A DNA stretch of 64,000 nt, taken from positions 124,001 through 188,000 of the forward strand of contig NZ_JANFDG010000004.1 of the NCBI RefSeq assembly GCF_024609765.1, written 5' to 3'. The stretch comes from Shinella pollutisoli. Lineage in GTDB: Bacteria; Pseudomonadota; Alphaproteobacteria; Rhizobiales; Rhizobiaceae. Position numbers and translations under genes: made by a program. Position 1 is the stretch's first letter. Every line of letters starts with the position of its first letter. Under the pieces are notes generated by a model, which searched no databases, was not told where the DNA came from, and saw only the letters and a program-made list of their open reading frames with translations. Shown here one piece after another: positions 8,364 through 16,732 of this stretch.

Positions 8364-9407
8364 ATGAAGTCACTTGTCCTCGAAGAAAGAATGAAGCTGT
8401 CGCTCCGGGATTTCCCGATCGAGCGCGAGGAGACGCTGGGGCCGCGCGACGTGCGCATCAAGCTGCACACCGTCGGTATCTGCGGCTCGGACGTGCACTA
8501 CTACACCCACGGCGGCACCGGCGTCTTCCAGGTGAAGGCGCCGATGATCCTCGGCCACGAGGCCTCCGGCACGGTCATCGAGACGGGCGCCGAGGTCACG
8601 GGCCTGAAGGTCGGCGACCGCGTCTGCATGGAGCCCGGCATTCCCGATCCCAACAGCCGCGCCACCCGCCTCGGCCTCTACAACATCGACCCGGCGGTGC
8701 GCTTTTGGGCGACGCCGCCGGTGCACGGCGTGCTGCGCCCGACCGTCGTGCATCCGGCCGACTTCACCTTCAAGCTGCCCGACAACGTCTCCTTCGCCGA
8801 GGCCGCCATGGTCGAGCCGCTCGCCGTCGGCGTGCATGCGGCGACCAAGGCGCAGGTGAAGCCTGGCGACGTCGCGCTCGTCATCGGCGCCGGCCCGATC
8901 GGCCTCGTTACCGCGCTTTCCGCGCTCGCCGCCGGCTGCGCCCGGGTCTTCGTCAGCGACGTCGACGACGCCAAGCTGGAGATCGCCGCAAGGCTTGGCG
9001 CCATCGTGCCGGTCAACGTCAGGCGGCAGGACCTCGCGGCGGAAATCCTGAAAGCCACCGACGGCTGGGGCGTGGAGATCGTCTTCGAATGCTCCGGCCA
9101 CCCGAGCGGCGGCGAGGCGGTGTTCGATCCGCTGTGCCCGGGCGGGCGCGTGGTCTTCATCGGCTCGCAGGTGGCGCCGATCCAGTACGACGTCGGCAAG
9201 GCGATGGTGCGCGAGGCCCGCGTCGAGCATGTCTTCCGCTACGCGCACGTCTTCCCGCGCTGCGTCGCCATGCTCTCGTCCGGCGCGATCGACGTCAAGC
9301 CGCTGATCACCCGCACCTTCGGCTTCGACGAGAGCGTCGAGGCCTTCGAGATCGCCGCTTCCGCGCCCAAGGGCGAAGTGAAGATGCAGATCCTTCTGCC
9401 TGAGTGA
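8364..9407 (+). CDS. Zinc-dependent polyol dehydrogenase (sorbitol/xylitol dehydrogenase family)
   Basis: A 347-residue medium-chain dehydrogenase that oxidises a polyol to a ketose with NAD(P). Catalytic zinc ligands are visible as Cys in GICGSD, His-Glu in GHEASG and Glu in VEPLAVG. The nucleotide fold has GAGPIG. The four-cysteine structural zinc loop of alcohol dehydrogenases is missing; the segment [16 protein letters not shown] resembles that of animal sorbitol dehydrogenase (CKIGRYNLTP). Together with the two SDR polyol dehydrogenases in the operon it points to hexitol or pentitol use. A medium-chain member of this family is the published D-altritol 5-dehydrogenase of Agrobacterium, one plausible assignment. 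Xylitol or sorbitol are others. Confidence 0.88.
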   Translation: MKSLVLEERMKLSLRDFPIEREETLGPRDVRIKLHTVGICGSDVHYYTHGGTGVFQVKAPMILGHEASGTVIETGAEVTGLKVGDRVCMEPGIPDPNSRATRLGLYNIDPAVRFWATPPVHGVLRPTVVHPADFTFKLPDNVSFAEAAMVEPLAVGVHAATKAQVKPGDVALVIGAGPIGLVTALSALAAGCARVFVSDVDDAKLEIAARLGAIVPVNVRRQDLAAEILKATDGWGVEIVFECSGHPSGGEAVFDPLCPGGRVVFIGSQVAPIQYDVGKAMVREARVEHVFRYAHVFPRCVAMLSSGAIDVKPLITRTFGFDESVEAFEIAASAPKGEVKMQILLPE

Positions 9408-9416
9408 GGAGAACCC

Positions 9417-10478
9417 ATGGCTGAAGTCGCCGTCAGGAACGTCATCAAGAAATACGGTCACCTCCAGGTCATCCACGGCGTGAACATCGAGATCGCCGAC
9501 GGCGAGTTCGTCGTCCTCGTCGGCCCGTCCGGCTGCGGCAAGTCGACCCTGCTCCGGATGATCGCCGGGCTGGAGAGCATCTCCGGCGGCGAGGTGCTGA
9601 TCGGCGGGCGCGTCGTCAACGACGTCCTGCCGAAGGACCGCGACATCGCGATGGTGTTCCAGAACTACGCGCTCTACCCGCACAAGACCGTCGCCGAGAA
9701 CATGGGCTTCCCGCTGAAGCTGAAGGGCCGGCCGAAGGAGGAGATCGCCGCCAAGGTGCGGAAGGCCGCCGAGATCCTGGCGCTGGAGAAGCTGCTCGAC
9801 CGCTACCCCAAGCAGCTCTCCGGCGGCCAGCGCCAGCGGGTCGCCATGGGCCGCGCCATCGTGCGCGACCCTCAGGTGTTCCTGTTCGACGAGCCGCTGT
9901 CGAACCTCGACGCCAAGCTGCGCGTGACCATGCGCGTCGAGATCAAGGAGCTGCACCAGCGCCTCAAGACCACCACCGTCTACGTCACGCACGACCAGAT
10001 CGAGGCGATGACCATGGCCGACAAGATCGTCGTGATGCGCGACGGCCATGTCGAGCAGATCGGCGCGCCGCTGGAGCTCTACGACCGGCCGGCCAACGTC
10101 TTCGTCGCCGGCTTCATCGGCTCGCCGGCGATGAACTTCGTCCGCGGCAGGATCGAGGCGCGCGACGGCGGCGCGGCCTTCGTCAGCGACCACGGCACGG
10201 TGCTGCCGGTTCCCGCCGGCACCGCGCCACGCGCCGAACCCGTCGCCTACGGCATCCGGCCGGAGCATATCGACGTGCGCGACGGCGGGATTTCCGCGAC
10301 GATCTCGGTGCTGGAGCCGACCGGCTCGGAGACGCAGATCTTCGCCCATCTCGGCGGCGACGCGATCAACGCCGCCGTGCGCGAGCGCATCTCCGCGCGG
10401 CCGGGCGAGACCGTCCCGTTGCTGATCGATCCCGCCCGCGTCCATCTTTTCGACGACAAGAGCGGCGCGCGGATCTGA
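9417..10478 (+). CDS. ABC transporter ATPase, MalK/UgpC type
   Basis: A 353-residue ATPase of the polyol importer. Seen in order are Walker A (GPSGCGKST), the Q-loop (MVFQNYALYP), the signature (LSGGQRQR), Walker B (FLFDEPLSN) and the switch histidine (YVTHDQIEAM). A C-terminal OB-type regulatory domain follows (about residues 240-353). It serves the permeases encoded about 1.3 kb upstream, with the dehydrogenase and small protein genes between, an order usual in rhizobial polyol operons. The C-terminal domain may also take sugar-linked regulation, as in MalK. Confidence 0.94.
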   Translation: MAEVAVRNVIKKYGHLQVIHGVNIEIADGEFVVLVGPSGCGKSTLLRMIAGLESISGGEVLIGGRVVNDVLPKDRDIAMVFQNYALYPHKTVAENMGFPLKLKGRPKEEIAAKVRKAAEILALEKLLDRYPKQLSGGQRQRVAMGRAIVRDPQVFLFDEPLSNLDAKLRVTMRVEIKELHQRLKTTTVYVTHDQIEAMTMADKIVVMRDGHVEQIGAPLELYDRPANVFVAGFIGSPAMNFVRGRIEARDGGAAFVSDHGTVLPVPAGTAPRAEPVAYGIRPEHIDVRDGGISATISVLEPTGSETQIFAHLGGDAINAAVRERISARPGETVPLLIDPARVHLFDDKSGARI

Positions 10479-10492
10479 GCGGGGAAGAGACC

Positions 10493-11263
10493 ATGTTCTT
10501 CGAGAAATTCCGGATGGACGGACGGGTCGCGGTGGTAACCGGCGGCGGGCGCGGCATCGGCCTCGCCTGCTGCGAGGCGCTCGCCGAGGCCGGCGCCACG
10601 GTCGTCATCGTCGACCGCGAGGCGGCGATCGCCGAGGCCGGCAGGGCGACGCTCGCCGGCAAGGGCCACGCGGCCGAGACCCATGTGCTCGACGTGACGG
10701 ATTCGGCCGCCGTCGACCGCCTCGCCGAGGCCGTCGTCGCCCGGCACGGCCGCGTCGACGCGCTGGTTGCCAATGCCGGCATCGCCCGGACGGGCACGGC
10801 CGCCGAGGAGGTGGCGGACGAGCTCTGGCTCGACGTCAACAACGTCAACTACAACGCCGTCTTCTGGTGCAACCGCGCCTTCGGGCGGCACATGCTGAAG
10901 GCGCGGCGGGGAGCGATCGTCAACATCGGCTCGATGTCCGGCTATATCGTCAACCGCCCGCAGCTGCAGACCTACTACAACGCCTCGAAGGCGGCGGTGC
11001 ACCATCTCACCGCCTCGCTCGCCGCCGAGTGGGCCGACCGCGGCGTGCGCGTCAACGCGGTGGCGCCCACCTATATCGAGACCGAGATGACCCGGACCGC
11101 CGTCGACCCGTCGGCCGTGGAGGTCTGGCTGCGCGACACGCCGATGGGCCGCATGGGCCAGCCGCACGAAATCGCCTCGGTCGTGCATTTCCTTGCCTGC
11201 GACGCCTCCAGCCTGATGACGGGCGCGACGGTCAAGGCGGATGCCGGCTTCACCTGCTGGTAG
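10493..11263 (+). CDS. Short-chain polyol dehydrogenase, galactitol dehydrogenase-like
   Basis: A 256-residue SDR oxidoreductase. The cofactor motif is TGGGRGIG, followed by NAG (ANAGIA), the catalytic Ser in NIGSMSG and YxxxK as YYNASKA. The block GSMSGYIVNRPQ closely matches that of Rhodobacter galactitol dehydrogenase (GSMSGTIVNRPQ), and the ending DAGFTCW parallels its DGGYTVW. It therefore probably oxidises a hexitol or related polyol at C2 to a ketose using NAD. The gene sits 14 bases after the ATPase gene in the operon. The exact polyol is uncertain. Confidence 0.87.
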   Translation: MFFEKFRMDGRVAVVTGGGRGIGLACCEALAEAGATVVIVDREAAIAEAGRATLAGKGHAAETHVLDVTDSAAVDRLAEAVVARHGRVDALVANAGIARTGTAAEEVADELWLDVNNVNYNAVFWCNRAFGRHMLKARRGAIVNIGSMSGYIVNRPQLQTYYNASKAAVHHLTASLAAEWADRGVRVNAVAPTYIETEMTRTAVDPSAVEVWLRDTPMGRMGQPHEIASVVHFLACDASSLMTGATVKADAGFTCW

Positions 11264-11274
11264 GGAGTTTTGCC

Positions 11275-12000
11275 ATGGATTTCACCGACAAGCGCGTCAT
11301 CGTCACCGGGGCCGGCAAGGGCATCGGCCGGGCCACCGCACTGATGCTCGCCCGGCGCGGCGCGAAGGTCGTCGCCCTCACCCGCTCGCCCGCCGACCTC
11401 GAAAGCCTGGAGCGCGAGACCGGCTGCGTGTCGATCCTCGTCGACCTCGCCGATGCGGAGGCGACGCGGGCGGCGGCGCGCAACGCGCTGCCGGCCGACT
11501 ACCTGATCAACTGCGCCGGCACGACCGAGCTCGAATCCTTCCTCGACGTCTCGGTCGAGAACTTCGACCTCCTCCATGCCGTCAACACCCGCGCGCCGAT
11601 GATCGTCGCGCAGGAATATGCCCGCGACGTGATCGGCCGCGGCGCGAAGGGGGCGATCGTCAACGTCTCCAGCGTCGCCGCCTTCGTCGGCATTCCCGAC
11701 CATGCCGCCTATTGCGCCTCCAAGGCCGGCCTCGACGGGCTGACGCGGGTGATGGCGAAGGAGCTCGCGCCCAAGGGCATCCGCGTCAACGGCGTGCACC
11801 CGACCGTGACGCTGACGCCGATGGCGGTCAAGGCCTGGAGCGACCCGGACAAGGCGGCCGGCATGCTCGCCCGCATCCCCGTCGGCCGCTTCGCCGATCC
11901 CGACGACGTGGCCGAGGTCATCCTGTTCCTGCTGTCGGACGAGGCGGCCATGGTCAACGGCCTGTCGATGCCCGTCGACGGGGGCTACACGATCGCCTGA
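11275..12000 (+). CDS. L-xylulose reductase-like SDR oxidoreductase (DCXR type)
   Basis: A 241-residue SDR. TGAGKGIG opens the cofactor fold, the catalytic Ser is in VNVSSVA and YxxxK is YCASKAG. The remainder follows dicarbonyl/L-xylulose reductase over its length: a GCVSILVDLAD stretch, NTRAPMIVAQ, VNGVHPTVTLTPM, WSDPDKAAGMLARIP and a PVDGGY ending. In animals this enzyme interconverts L-xylulose and xylitol. Here it would link a ketose and a polyol or reduce a dicarbonyl intermediate. It is translated 11 bases after the previous gene. Confidence 0.85.
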   Translation: MDFTDKRVIVTGAGKGIGRATALMLARRGAKVVALTRSPADLESLERETGCVSILVDLADAEATRAAARNALPADYLINCAGTTELESFLDVSVENFDLLHAVNTRAPMIVAQEYARDVIGRGAKGAIVNVSSVAAFVGIPDHAAYCASKAGLDGLTRVMAKELAPKGIRVNGVHPTVTLTPMAVKAWSDPDKAAGMLARIPVGRFADPDDVAEVILFLLSDEAAMVNGLSMPVDGGYTIA

Positions 12001-12024
12001 TCCCCGCATTCGAGAGGTAGAGAC

Positions 12025-13008
12025 ATGACCCGCTACGACGCCAAGCTCGCCCGGATCAAGGCCGGCGCCTACCGGCGCGGCGACTTCATCATCGCCGACG
12101 CCAAGGACGGCGACATGGGGCCGAGCATCCCCTCCTGCGGGCCGAAGCTCGAACGGGACGGCACCCATGCGCGGCTTCGCACCCGCGCCGAGTTCCTCGA
12201 CCAGATCCGCGCGGTGATCGCCGACGACGTCGTCGACATCATGCTGACCTCGGCCTCCAACCTCGAGATCCTCAAGGAGACCGGCGCCTTCGACGGCAGC
12301 CGCGTCAAGCCGGCGATCCGCGCCAACGACGCGACCGACATCTGGATCGGCCGCGGCGCCACCTACAGCGGCAGGCCGTCGCGGCCCTACCGGACCGCCT
12401 CGATTTCCGCCCGCCACCGCCACACCGACCTCGGCCTCTACTCGATCACCTTCAACAACGACCTCGACGCCGACCACGCCTCGCTCACCGCCTTCCTCGA
12501 CTTCGCGCGGGAGGCGGAGGAGAACGGCTTCGACTACTTCCTCGAAGTGTTCAACCCGAACGTCGACACCGGCATCGCCCCGGAGCTGGTGCCGCACTAC
12601 GTCAACGACTGCATCTGCCGGGCGCTCGCCGGCCTCACCCGCGCGCACCGGCCGCAGTTCCTCAAGATCGCCTATAACGGGCCGAAGGCGCTGGAGGAAC
12701 TCGCCTCCCACGATCCGGGCCTCGTGGTCGGCGTGCTCGGCGGCGGGGCGGGCACGGCGCGCGACGCCTTCGAGCTCATCCACCAGGCGGAGAAATACGG
12801 CGCGCGCGTCGCCCTCTTCGGCCGCAAGATCAACCTTGCCGAGGACCCGCTGGCGATGGTGCGCCACATGCGCGCCGTCGCCGACGGCGACCTGTCGCCG
12901 GCCGAGGCGGTCAGGGCCTATCACGGCGACCTCGAGGCGCAGGGCCAGAAGCCCTATCGCGCCCTCGACGACGACATGGCGATCACCGAACAGGTTCTGA
13001 AGGCGTGA
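12025..13008 (+). CDS. Aldolase-like TIM-barrel protein of unknown reaction
   Basis: A 327-residue cytoplasmic protein. Its shape suggests a class I aldolase barrel: alternating strands, an acidic strand DYFLEVFNPN, a lysine on a late strand (FLKIAYNGPKAL) placed where Schiff-base lysines of FbaB/LacD/DeoC-like aldolases lie, then VVGVLGGGAGTARDAFEL, a glycine-rich phosphate-binding-type turn. It lies directly before a PfkB kinase gene. A kinase-aldolase pair would phosphorylate a ketose and cleave it. It does not resemble the GatZ-type protein (PF08013) that acts as tagatose-6-phosphate epimerase in the Agrobacterium altritol pathway, so the lower half of the pathway may differ. The function is inferred and not established. 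Confidence 0.6.
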   Translation: MTRYDAKLARIKAGAYRRGDFIIADAKDGDMGPSIPSCGPKLERDGTHARLRTRAEFLDQIRAVIADDVVDIMLTSASNLEILKETGAFDGSRVKPAIRANDATDIWIGRGATYSGRPSRPYRTASISARHRHTDLGLYSITFNNDLDADHASLTAFLDFAREAEENGFDYFLEVFNPNVDTGIAPELVPHYVNDCICRALAGLTRAHRPQFLKIAYNGPKALEELASHDPGLVVGVLGGGAGTARDAFELIHQAEKYGARVALFGRKINLAEDPLAMVRHMRAVADGDLSPAEAVRAYHGDLEAQGQKPYRALDDDMAITEQVLKA

Positions 13009-13018
13009 GGGAACGACG

Positions 13019-14059
13019 ATGGCCGGAAGCGGGCGGCGCGGCTTCATAGCGGGCGGAACCTGGTGCCTCGACCGCAACCGCAGGATCGACGCCTGGCCGC
13101 GCGAGGACAGCGTCGGCATCGCCTGGGGGCTGGAGGAGCGCGGCGGCGGCCCGGCCTGCAACCTCGCGATCGACATCAAGCGCCTCGACCCGTCGATGCC
13201 GGTCGAGACGATCGGGCTCGTCGGCAGCGACGCGGCCGGCCGCAAGCTGATCGCGGAAGCCGCGCGCGCCGGCCTCGACCGCCGGCAGCTGCAGGTGAGC
13301 CGGCGGGCGCCGACCCACACGACCGAGGCCTTCGTCTCCGAGGCGAGCGGCCTGCGCACGCATATCTCCGACCTCGGCGTCGCCGCGCTGCTCACGCCCG
13401 ACCATTTCGATTTCTCCCGCACGTCGGCCCGCGTCCTGCATCTCGGCCTGCCCGGCATCCATCCGAAGATGGACGCGCCCTGGCGCGGCGAGCCCAACGG
13501 CTGGGCGAGCGTGCTCGCGGCCGCCCGCGCCGCGGGGCTCCAGACCAATCTCGAACTCTGCACGGTCACGCCGGAGCGGCTGCGCGGGCTGATCCTGCCC
13601 TGCCTGCCGCATCTCGACACGCTGATCGTCAACGACAGCGAGATCGGCGCGCTGGCCGGCAGGGCGGCCTCGCCCGGCGGCAGGGCGGACGCGGCGGCCT
13701 GCAAGGCAGCGGCCGCCGCCGTCCTCGAACGCGGCGCCATGCGGCTCGTCGCCGTCCATTTCCCCGAAGGCGCGGTCGCGGTCACGCGGCGGGGCGACAC
13801 GGTCTTCGTGCCGTCGGTGAGGGTGCCGGCGGAGGCGATCGTCGGCCCGAACGGCGCCGGCGACGCCTTCGCGGCGGGCTTCCTCTACGGCCTGCACGAG
13901 GCCTGGACGCTCGAGGACAGCCTGTGGCTCGGCCATGCGGCCGCCGCCTGCTCGCTGCGCACCGCCGGGACGACGGACGGCGTGCCCTCCTGGCGGCAGT
14001 GCCTGGAGACGGCGGCGGCCTGGGGCCGGCGGGACGCGGAATTGACGACATCGATCTGA
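13019..14059 (+). CDS. PfkB-family carbohydrate kinase
   Basis: A 346-residue ribokinase-type kinase. The C-terminal PfkB motif is clear: GPNGAGDAFAAGFLYG with the catalytic Asp. Earlier blocks include a GGGPACNLAIDIKRL substrate-binding region, a GLVGSDAAGR turn and LIVNDSEIGAL, the conserved N-x-x-E. It should phosphorylate a ketose formed by the dehydrogenases of this operon, as the PfkB D-tagatose kinase does in the Agrobacterium altritol/galactitol route. It lies 10 bases after the aldolase-like gene and 19 bases before the ribitol dehydrogenase-like gene. Substrate is not determined. Confidence 0.88.
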   Translation: MAGSGRRGFIAGGTWCLDRNRRIDAWPREDSVGIAWGLEERGGGPACNLAIDIKRLDPSMPVETIGLVGSDAAGRKLIAEAARAGLDRRQLQVSRRAPTHTTEAFVSEASGLRTHISDLGVAALLTPDHFDFSRTSARVLHLGLPGIHPKMDAPWRGEPNGWASVLAAARAAGLQTNLELCTVTPERLRGLILPCLPHLDTLIVNDSEIGALAGRAASPGGRADAAACKAAAAAVLERGAMRLVAVHFPEGAVAVTRRGDTVFVPSVRVPAEAIVGPNGAGDAFAAGFLYGLHEAWTLEDSLWLGHAAAACSLRTAGTTDGVPSWRQCLETAAAWGRRDAELTTSI

Positions 14060-14078
14060 CACGGGAGGAGAGACCGGC

Positions 14079-14807
14079 ATGGGAAGGCAACTGGAAGGCA
14101 AGGTCGCGGCGGTCACGGGCGCGGCCTCGGGAATAGGCCTCGCGAGCACGCGGGCGCTGATCGGCGAGGGCGCGCGCGTGGTGCTGGTCGACCGCGACCG
14201 GACGGCGCTCGACGCCGTCTGCGCGGAGCTGGGCGAGGCGGCGCTGCCGCTGGTGATCGACCTCCTCGACCCGGCGGACTGCGCGACGCTGATGCCGTCC
14301 GTCCTGGCGCTCGCCGGCCGGCTCGACATCCTGCACGCCAATGCCGGCACCTATATCGGCGGCGACCTCGTGGAGGCGGACACGGCGGTGATCGACCGCA
14401 TGCTCAACCTCAACGTCAACGTCGTGATGAAGAACGTCCACGACGCGCTGCCGCACATGATCGAGCGCGGCTCGGGCGACATCGTCGTGACGAGCTCGGT
14501 GGCAGGGCACTATCCGATCCCTTGGGAACCGGTCTATTCGGCGTCGAAATGGGCGATGACCTGCTTCGTCCAGACGGTGCGCCGGCAGGTCAACAAGAAG
14601 GGCGTGCGCGTCGGTTCGGTCTCGCCCGGCCCGGTGATCAGCGCGCTTCTCGCCGACTGGCCGGAGGAGAACCTGCGCAAGGCCAAGGAATCGGGAAGCC
14701 TGATCGAGCCGGCCGAGGTGGCCGATGCGATCCTCTTCATGCTGACGCGCCCGCGCAACGTCACCATCCGCGACATCGTCGTCCTGCCGACCAATTTCGA
14801 CATCTGA
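14079..14807 (+). CDS. rbtD: Ribitol 2-dehydrogenase-like SDR
   Basis: A 242-residue SDR with TGAASGIG, the NAG block (HANAGTYIGGDL), a Ser in TSSVAGHYPI and YxxxK as YSASKWA. It parallels Klebsiella ribitol dehydrogenase in unusual places: RLDILHANAGTYIGG, PWEPVYSASK, RRQVNKKGVRVGSV, PGPVISALLADWP and the tail VTIRDIVVLPTNFDI (VTVRDIVILPNSVDL there). Reaction: ribitol to D-ribulose with NAD, or a related polyol. GGGAGGAG precedes the ATG. It is the last gene of the operon and is followed by a hairpin shared with the convergent operon. Confidence 0.85.
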   Translation: MGRQLEGKVAAVTGAASGIGLASTRALIGEGARVVLVDRDRTALDAVCAELGEAALPLVIDLLDPADCATLMPSVLALAGRLDILHANAGTYIGGDLVEADTAVIDRMLNLNVNVVMKNVHDALPHMIERGSGDIVVTSSVAGHYPIPWEPVYSASKWAMTCFVQTVRRQVNKKGVRVGSVSPGPVISALLADWPEENLRKAKESGSLIEPAEVADAILFMLTRPRNVTIRDIVVLPTNFDI

Positions 14808-14814
14808 GCGGGCG

Positions 14815-14836
14815 GACGGCGGGCGCCCTCGCCGTC
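14815..14836. terminator. Hairpin between convergent operons
   Basis: GACGGCG (14815-14821) pairs perfectly with CGCCGTC (14830-14836) around an 8-base loop. It lies between the end of the polyol operon and the stop codon of the convergent oxidoreductase gene, which it overlaps. No T-run is present on either side. It is a plausible two-way terminator. Confidence 0.5.
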
Positions 14837-15830
14837 ACAGTGCGAGCGCGCGCCGCAGGGTCTCCAGCCTGTCCATGGCGACCACGCCGTCGCGGATCGT
14901 CGGCGCGGGCGTCTCCCTGCCGGCGAGCGCCGGGACGACGTCGGACAAAAGCGCGTGGTATCCCTTGGGGTCCTCGTTGGCGGCGGCCGTGAAGTTGGGC
15001 TTCCAGGTCAGCGTGTCGACCGCATCGTTAAGCGTGGCGGCCGGGTCGTCCACCTTGAAGGGCGGATTGCGGTGCCAGCGCACCTCGATGACGTTGTCGA
15101 CCTCGATGCGCTGGTGGTCGCCCATGATCTCCAGCCGCTCGACCGGTGCGCCGCGCGACTGCGCCGTGCCCATGGCGATCGTGCCGATCGCGCCGCATTC
15201 GAAATCGAAATGCACGTGGAACAGCACCTTGCCGCGGTCCTTCTCGACCTTGCGGGCCGTCAGCCCGGCGACCGGCGAGACGAGGAAGGAGACGAGGTCC
15301 ATGTAGTGCACGCAATGGTGCAGGAAGAAGCCGGTATAGTCGACGTTGCCGGCGAAATAGCCGGGCGCCGTCATGTAGTAGCCGGTCAGGCCGTAGACAT
15401 CGCCGAAGCGCCCGGAACGCAGGATGTTGGCCGCGATCCTGTTGCCGGCGGAATAGCGCTTCATGAAGCCGACGAGCAGCGGCTTGCCGGACTTCTCGGA
15501 GGCCGCGAGCAGTTCGCGCGCGCCGGCGGCGCTGCCGGACGGCGGCTTCTCCATGAAGACGGGAAGCCCCCGCTCCAGCGCCATCCTGCCGAACATGAGG
15601 TGCTGGTCCGGCCCGACGGCCATGCCGACCGCGTCTATGTCCGGGCGGCGGACGAGCTCTTCCGCGTCGTCCGTCAGGCTGGCAACGCCGAACTGCCGCC
15701 CCGCGGCGGCAAGCCGGGCGCCGTCGATGTCGCAGAGCGCGGCGATCCGGACGTCGTGGCGAACGAGCTGCGGAAGCAGCATCTGGGTGGCGTGGACGCC
15801 GCAGCCGATCCAACCGATCTTGAGTGTCAT
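14835..15830 (-). CDS. Gfo/Idh/MocA-family oxidoreductase
   Basis: A 331-residue NAD(P)-dependent sugar oxidoreductase. The Rossmann motif is IGWIGCGVHATQML near the N-terminus, followed by the EKP motif (FMEKPPSG) and a C-terminal half with catalytic-type HHCVHYMDL (Asp/His region). Enzymes of this family oxidise or epimerise cyclic sugars. The start MTLKIGW overlaps the upstream stop as ATGA, so it is coupled to the epimerase gene. It is the last gene of the leftward sugar operon. Substrate unknown. Confidence 0.87.
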   Translation of the reverse strand: MTLKIGWIGCGVHATQMLLPQLVRHDVRIAALCDIDGARLAAAGRQFGVASLTDDAEELVRRPDIDAVGMAVGPDQHLMFGRMALERGLPVFMEKPPSGSAAGARELLAASEKSGKPLLVGFMKRYSAGNRIAANILRSGRFGDVYGLTGYYMTAPGYFAGNVDYTGFFLHHCVHYMDLVSFLVSPVAGLTARKVEKDRGKVLFHVHFDFECGAIGTIAMGTAQSRGAPVERLEIMGDHQRIEVDNVIEVRWHRNPPFKVDDPAATLNDAVDTLTWKPNFTAAANEDPKGYHALLSDVVPALAGRETPAPTIRDGVVAMDRLETLRRALAL

Positions 15831-16708
15831 CGACGATATTCCGTAAGCAGGATGTGGGACTTGATGAATTCGGCGCTGGCGGCGAGGCGGCCGCTCTCGT
15901 CCTCGTGCGGCGGGCGCCACTGGGCGAAGGGCACGCCGAAGCGATCGTCGTCGCGGCGGAAGGGTTCGAGCGAGACGGGGCCCTCGTAGCCGATCTCGTG
16001 CAGCGCCCGGAACACCTCGACCCAGTCCGTCGCGCCGGTGCCGGGGAAGCCGCGATGGTTCTCATTGGCCTGGAAATGCACCACCCGCTTGCCGCCGAGC
16101 CGGATCGCCTCGGCGATCGAGGCCTCCTCCATGTGCATGTGGAAGGTGTCGAGCATGAGCTGGACGGCGGGGTGGTCGACGGCGTCGAGCAGTTCCACCG
16201 CCTGCTGCGTGGTGCACAGGACGTCGCTCTCGAAGCGGTTGAGCGGTTCGACGGCGAGCATGACGCCGCGGCCGGCCGCATGGTCGCCGGCTTCCTTCAG
16301 CCCCGCCACGCAACGCGCCTTTCGGGCGAGGCGCTCCGCCTCCGGCACCGGCTGCGGCGGCCGGCCGGCGAAGACGAGCGGGTTGCCGGTCAGCGGGCCG
16401 CCGACGACGGGCGCGCCGAGCGCGGCCGCGCAGTCGGCCGCGTATTTGAGATAGTCGATGCCGGCGCGGTGGGCGGCGGGATCGTCGGAGGAGAGGTTGC
16501 GCTGCAGGTTGACGCGGGCGGCGAGCAGGACGCCGAGGCCGGCGGCCTCCAGGGCGCGGCGCGTCTCCGCCAGGTCGAGTTCGCCCGGTTCCGGCACGAG
16601 AAGCTCGACGAAGTCGTAGCCGAGCCTCCGCATCTCGGAGAAGAGCGGGAAATGCTCCGCCGTGAACGGCCGCGCATATTGCATGGAGATCAACCCGACG
16701 GGGTTCAT
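15827..16708 (-). CDS. Sugar isomerase/epimerase (TIM barrel)
   Basis: A 293-residue AP-endonuclease-2-like barrel related to the first epimerase in this window. Metal ligands can be placed: Glu in LAVEPLNRFESD, Asp in LMLDTFHMHMEEAS, His in VVHFQANENHRG and Glu in VSLEPFRRDD. It probably epimerises or isomerises the imported sugar or its keto form, next to the Gfo/Idh/MocA enzyme. The start MNPVGLISM was preferred to an ATG 18 bases upstream because AGAGGGA lies at a fitting distance. Confidence 0.83.
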   Translation of the reverse strand: MNPVGLISMQYARPFTAEHFPLFSEMRRLGYDFVELLVPEPGELDLAETRRALEAAGLGVLLAARVNLQRNLSSDDPAAHRAGIDYLKYAADCAAALGAPVVGGPLTGNPLVFAGRPPQPVPEAERLARKARCVAGLKEAGDHAAGRGVMLAVEPLNRFESDVLCTTQQAVELLDAVDHPAVQLMLDTFHMHMEEASIAEAIRLGGKRVVHFQANENHRGFPGTGATDWVEVFRALHEIGYEGPVSLEPFRRDDDRFGVPFAQWRPPHEDESGRLAASAEFIKSHILLTEYRR

Positions 16709-16732
16709 GGTCTGTCCCTCTTTCATTCGCAG

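Noticed and set aside
11071-13800. A 909-codon open frame on the minus strand across the polyol operon
   Set aside because: It is antisense to three well-recognised genes, has low-complexity Arg/Gly/Asp-rich sequence and no domain. Long empty frames are expected at this GC content. The same holds for other long antisense frames in the window.
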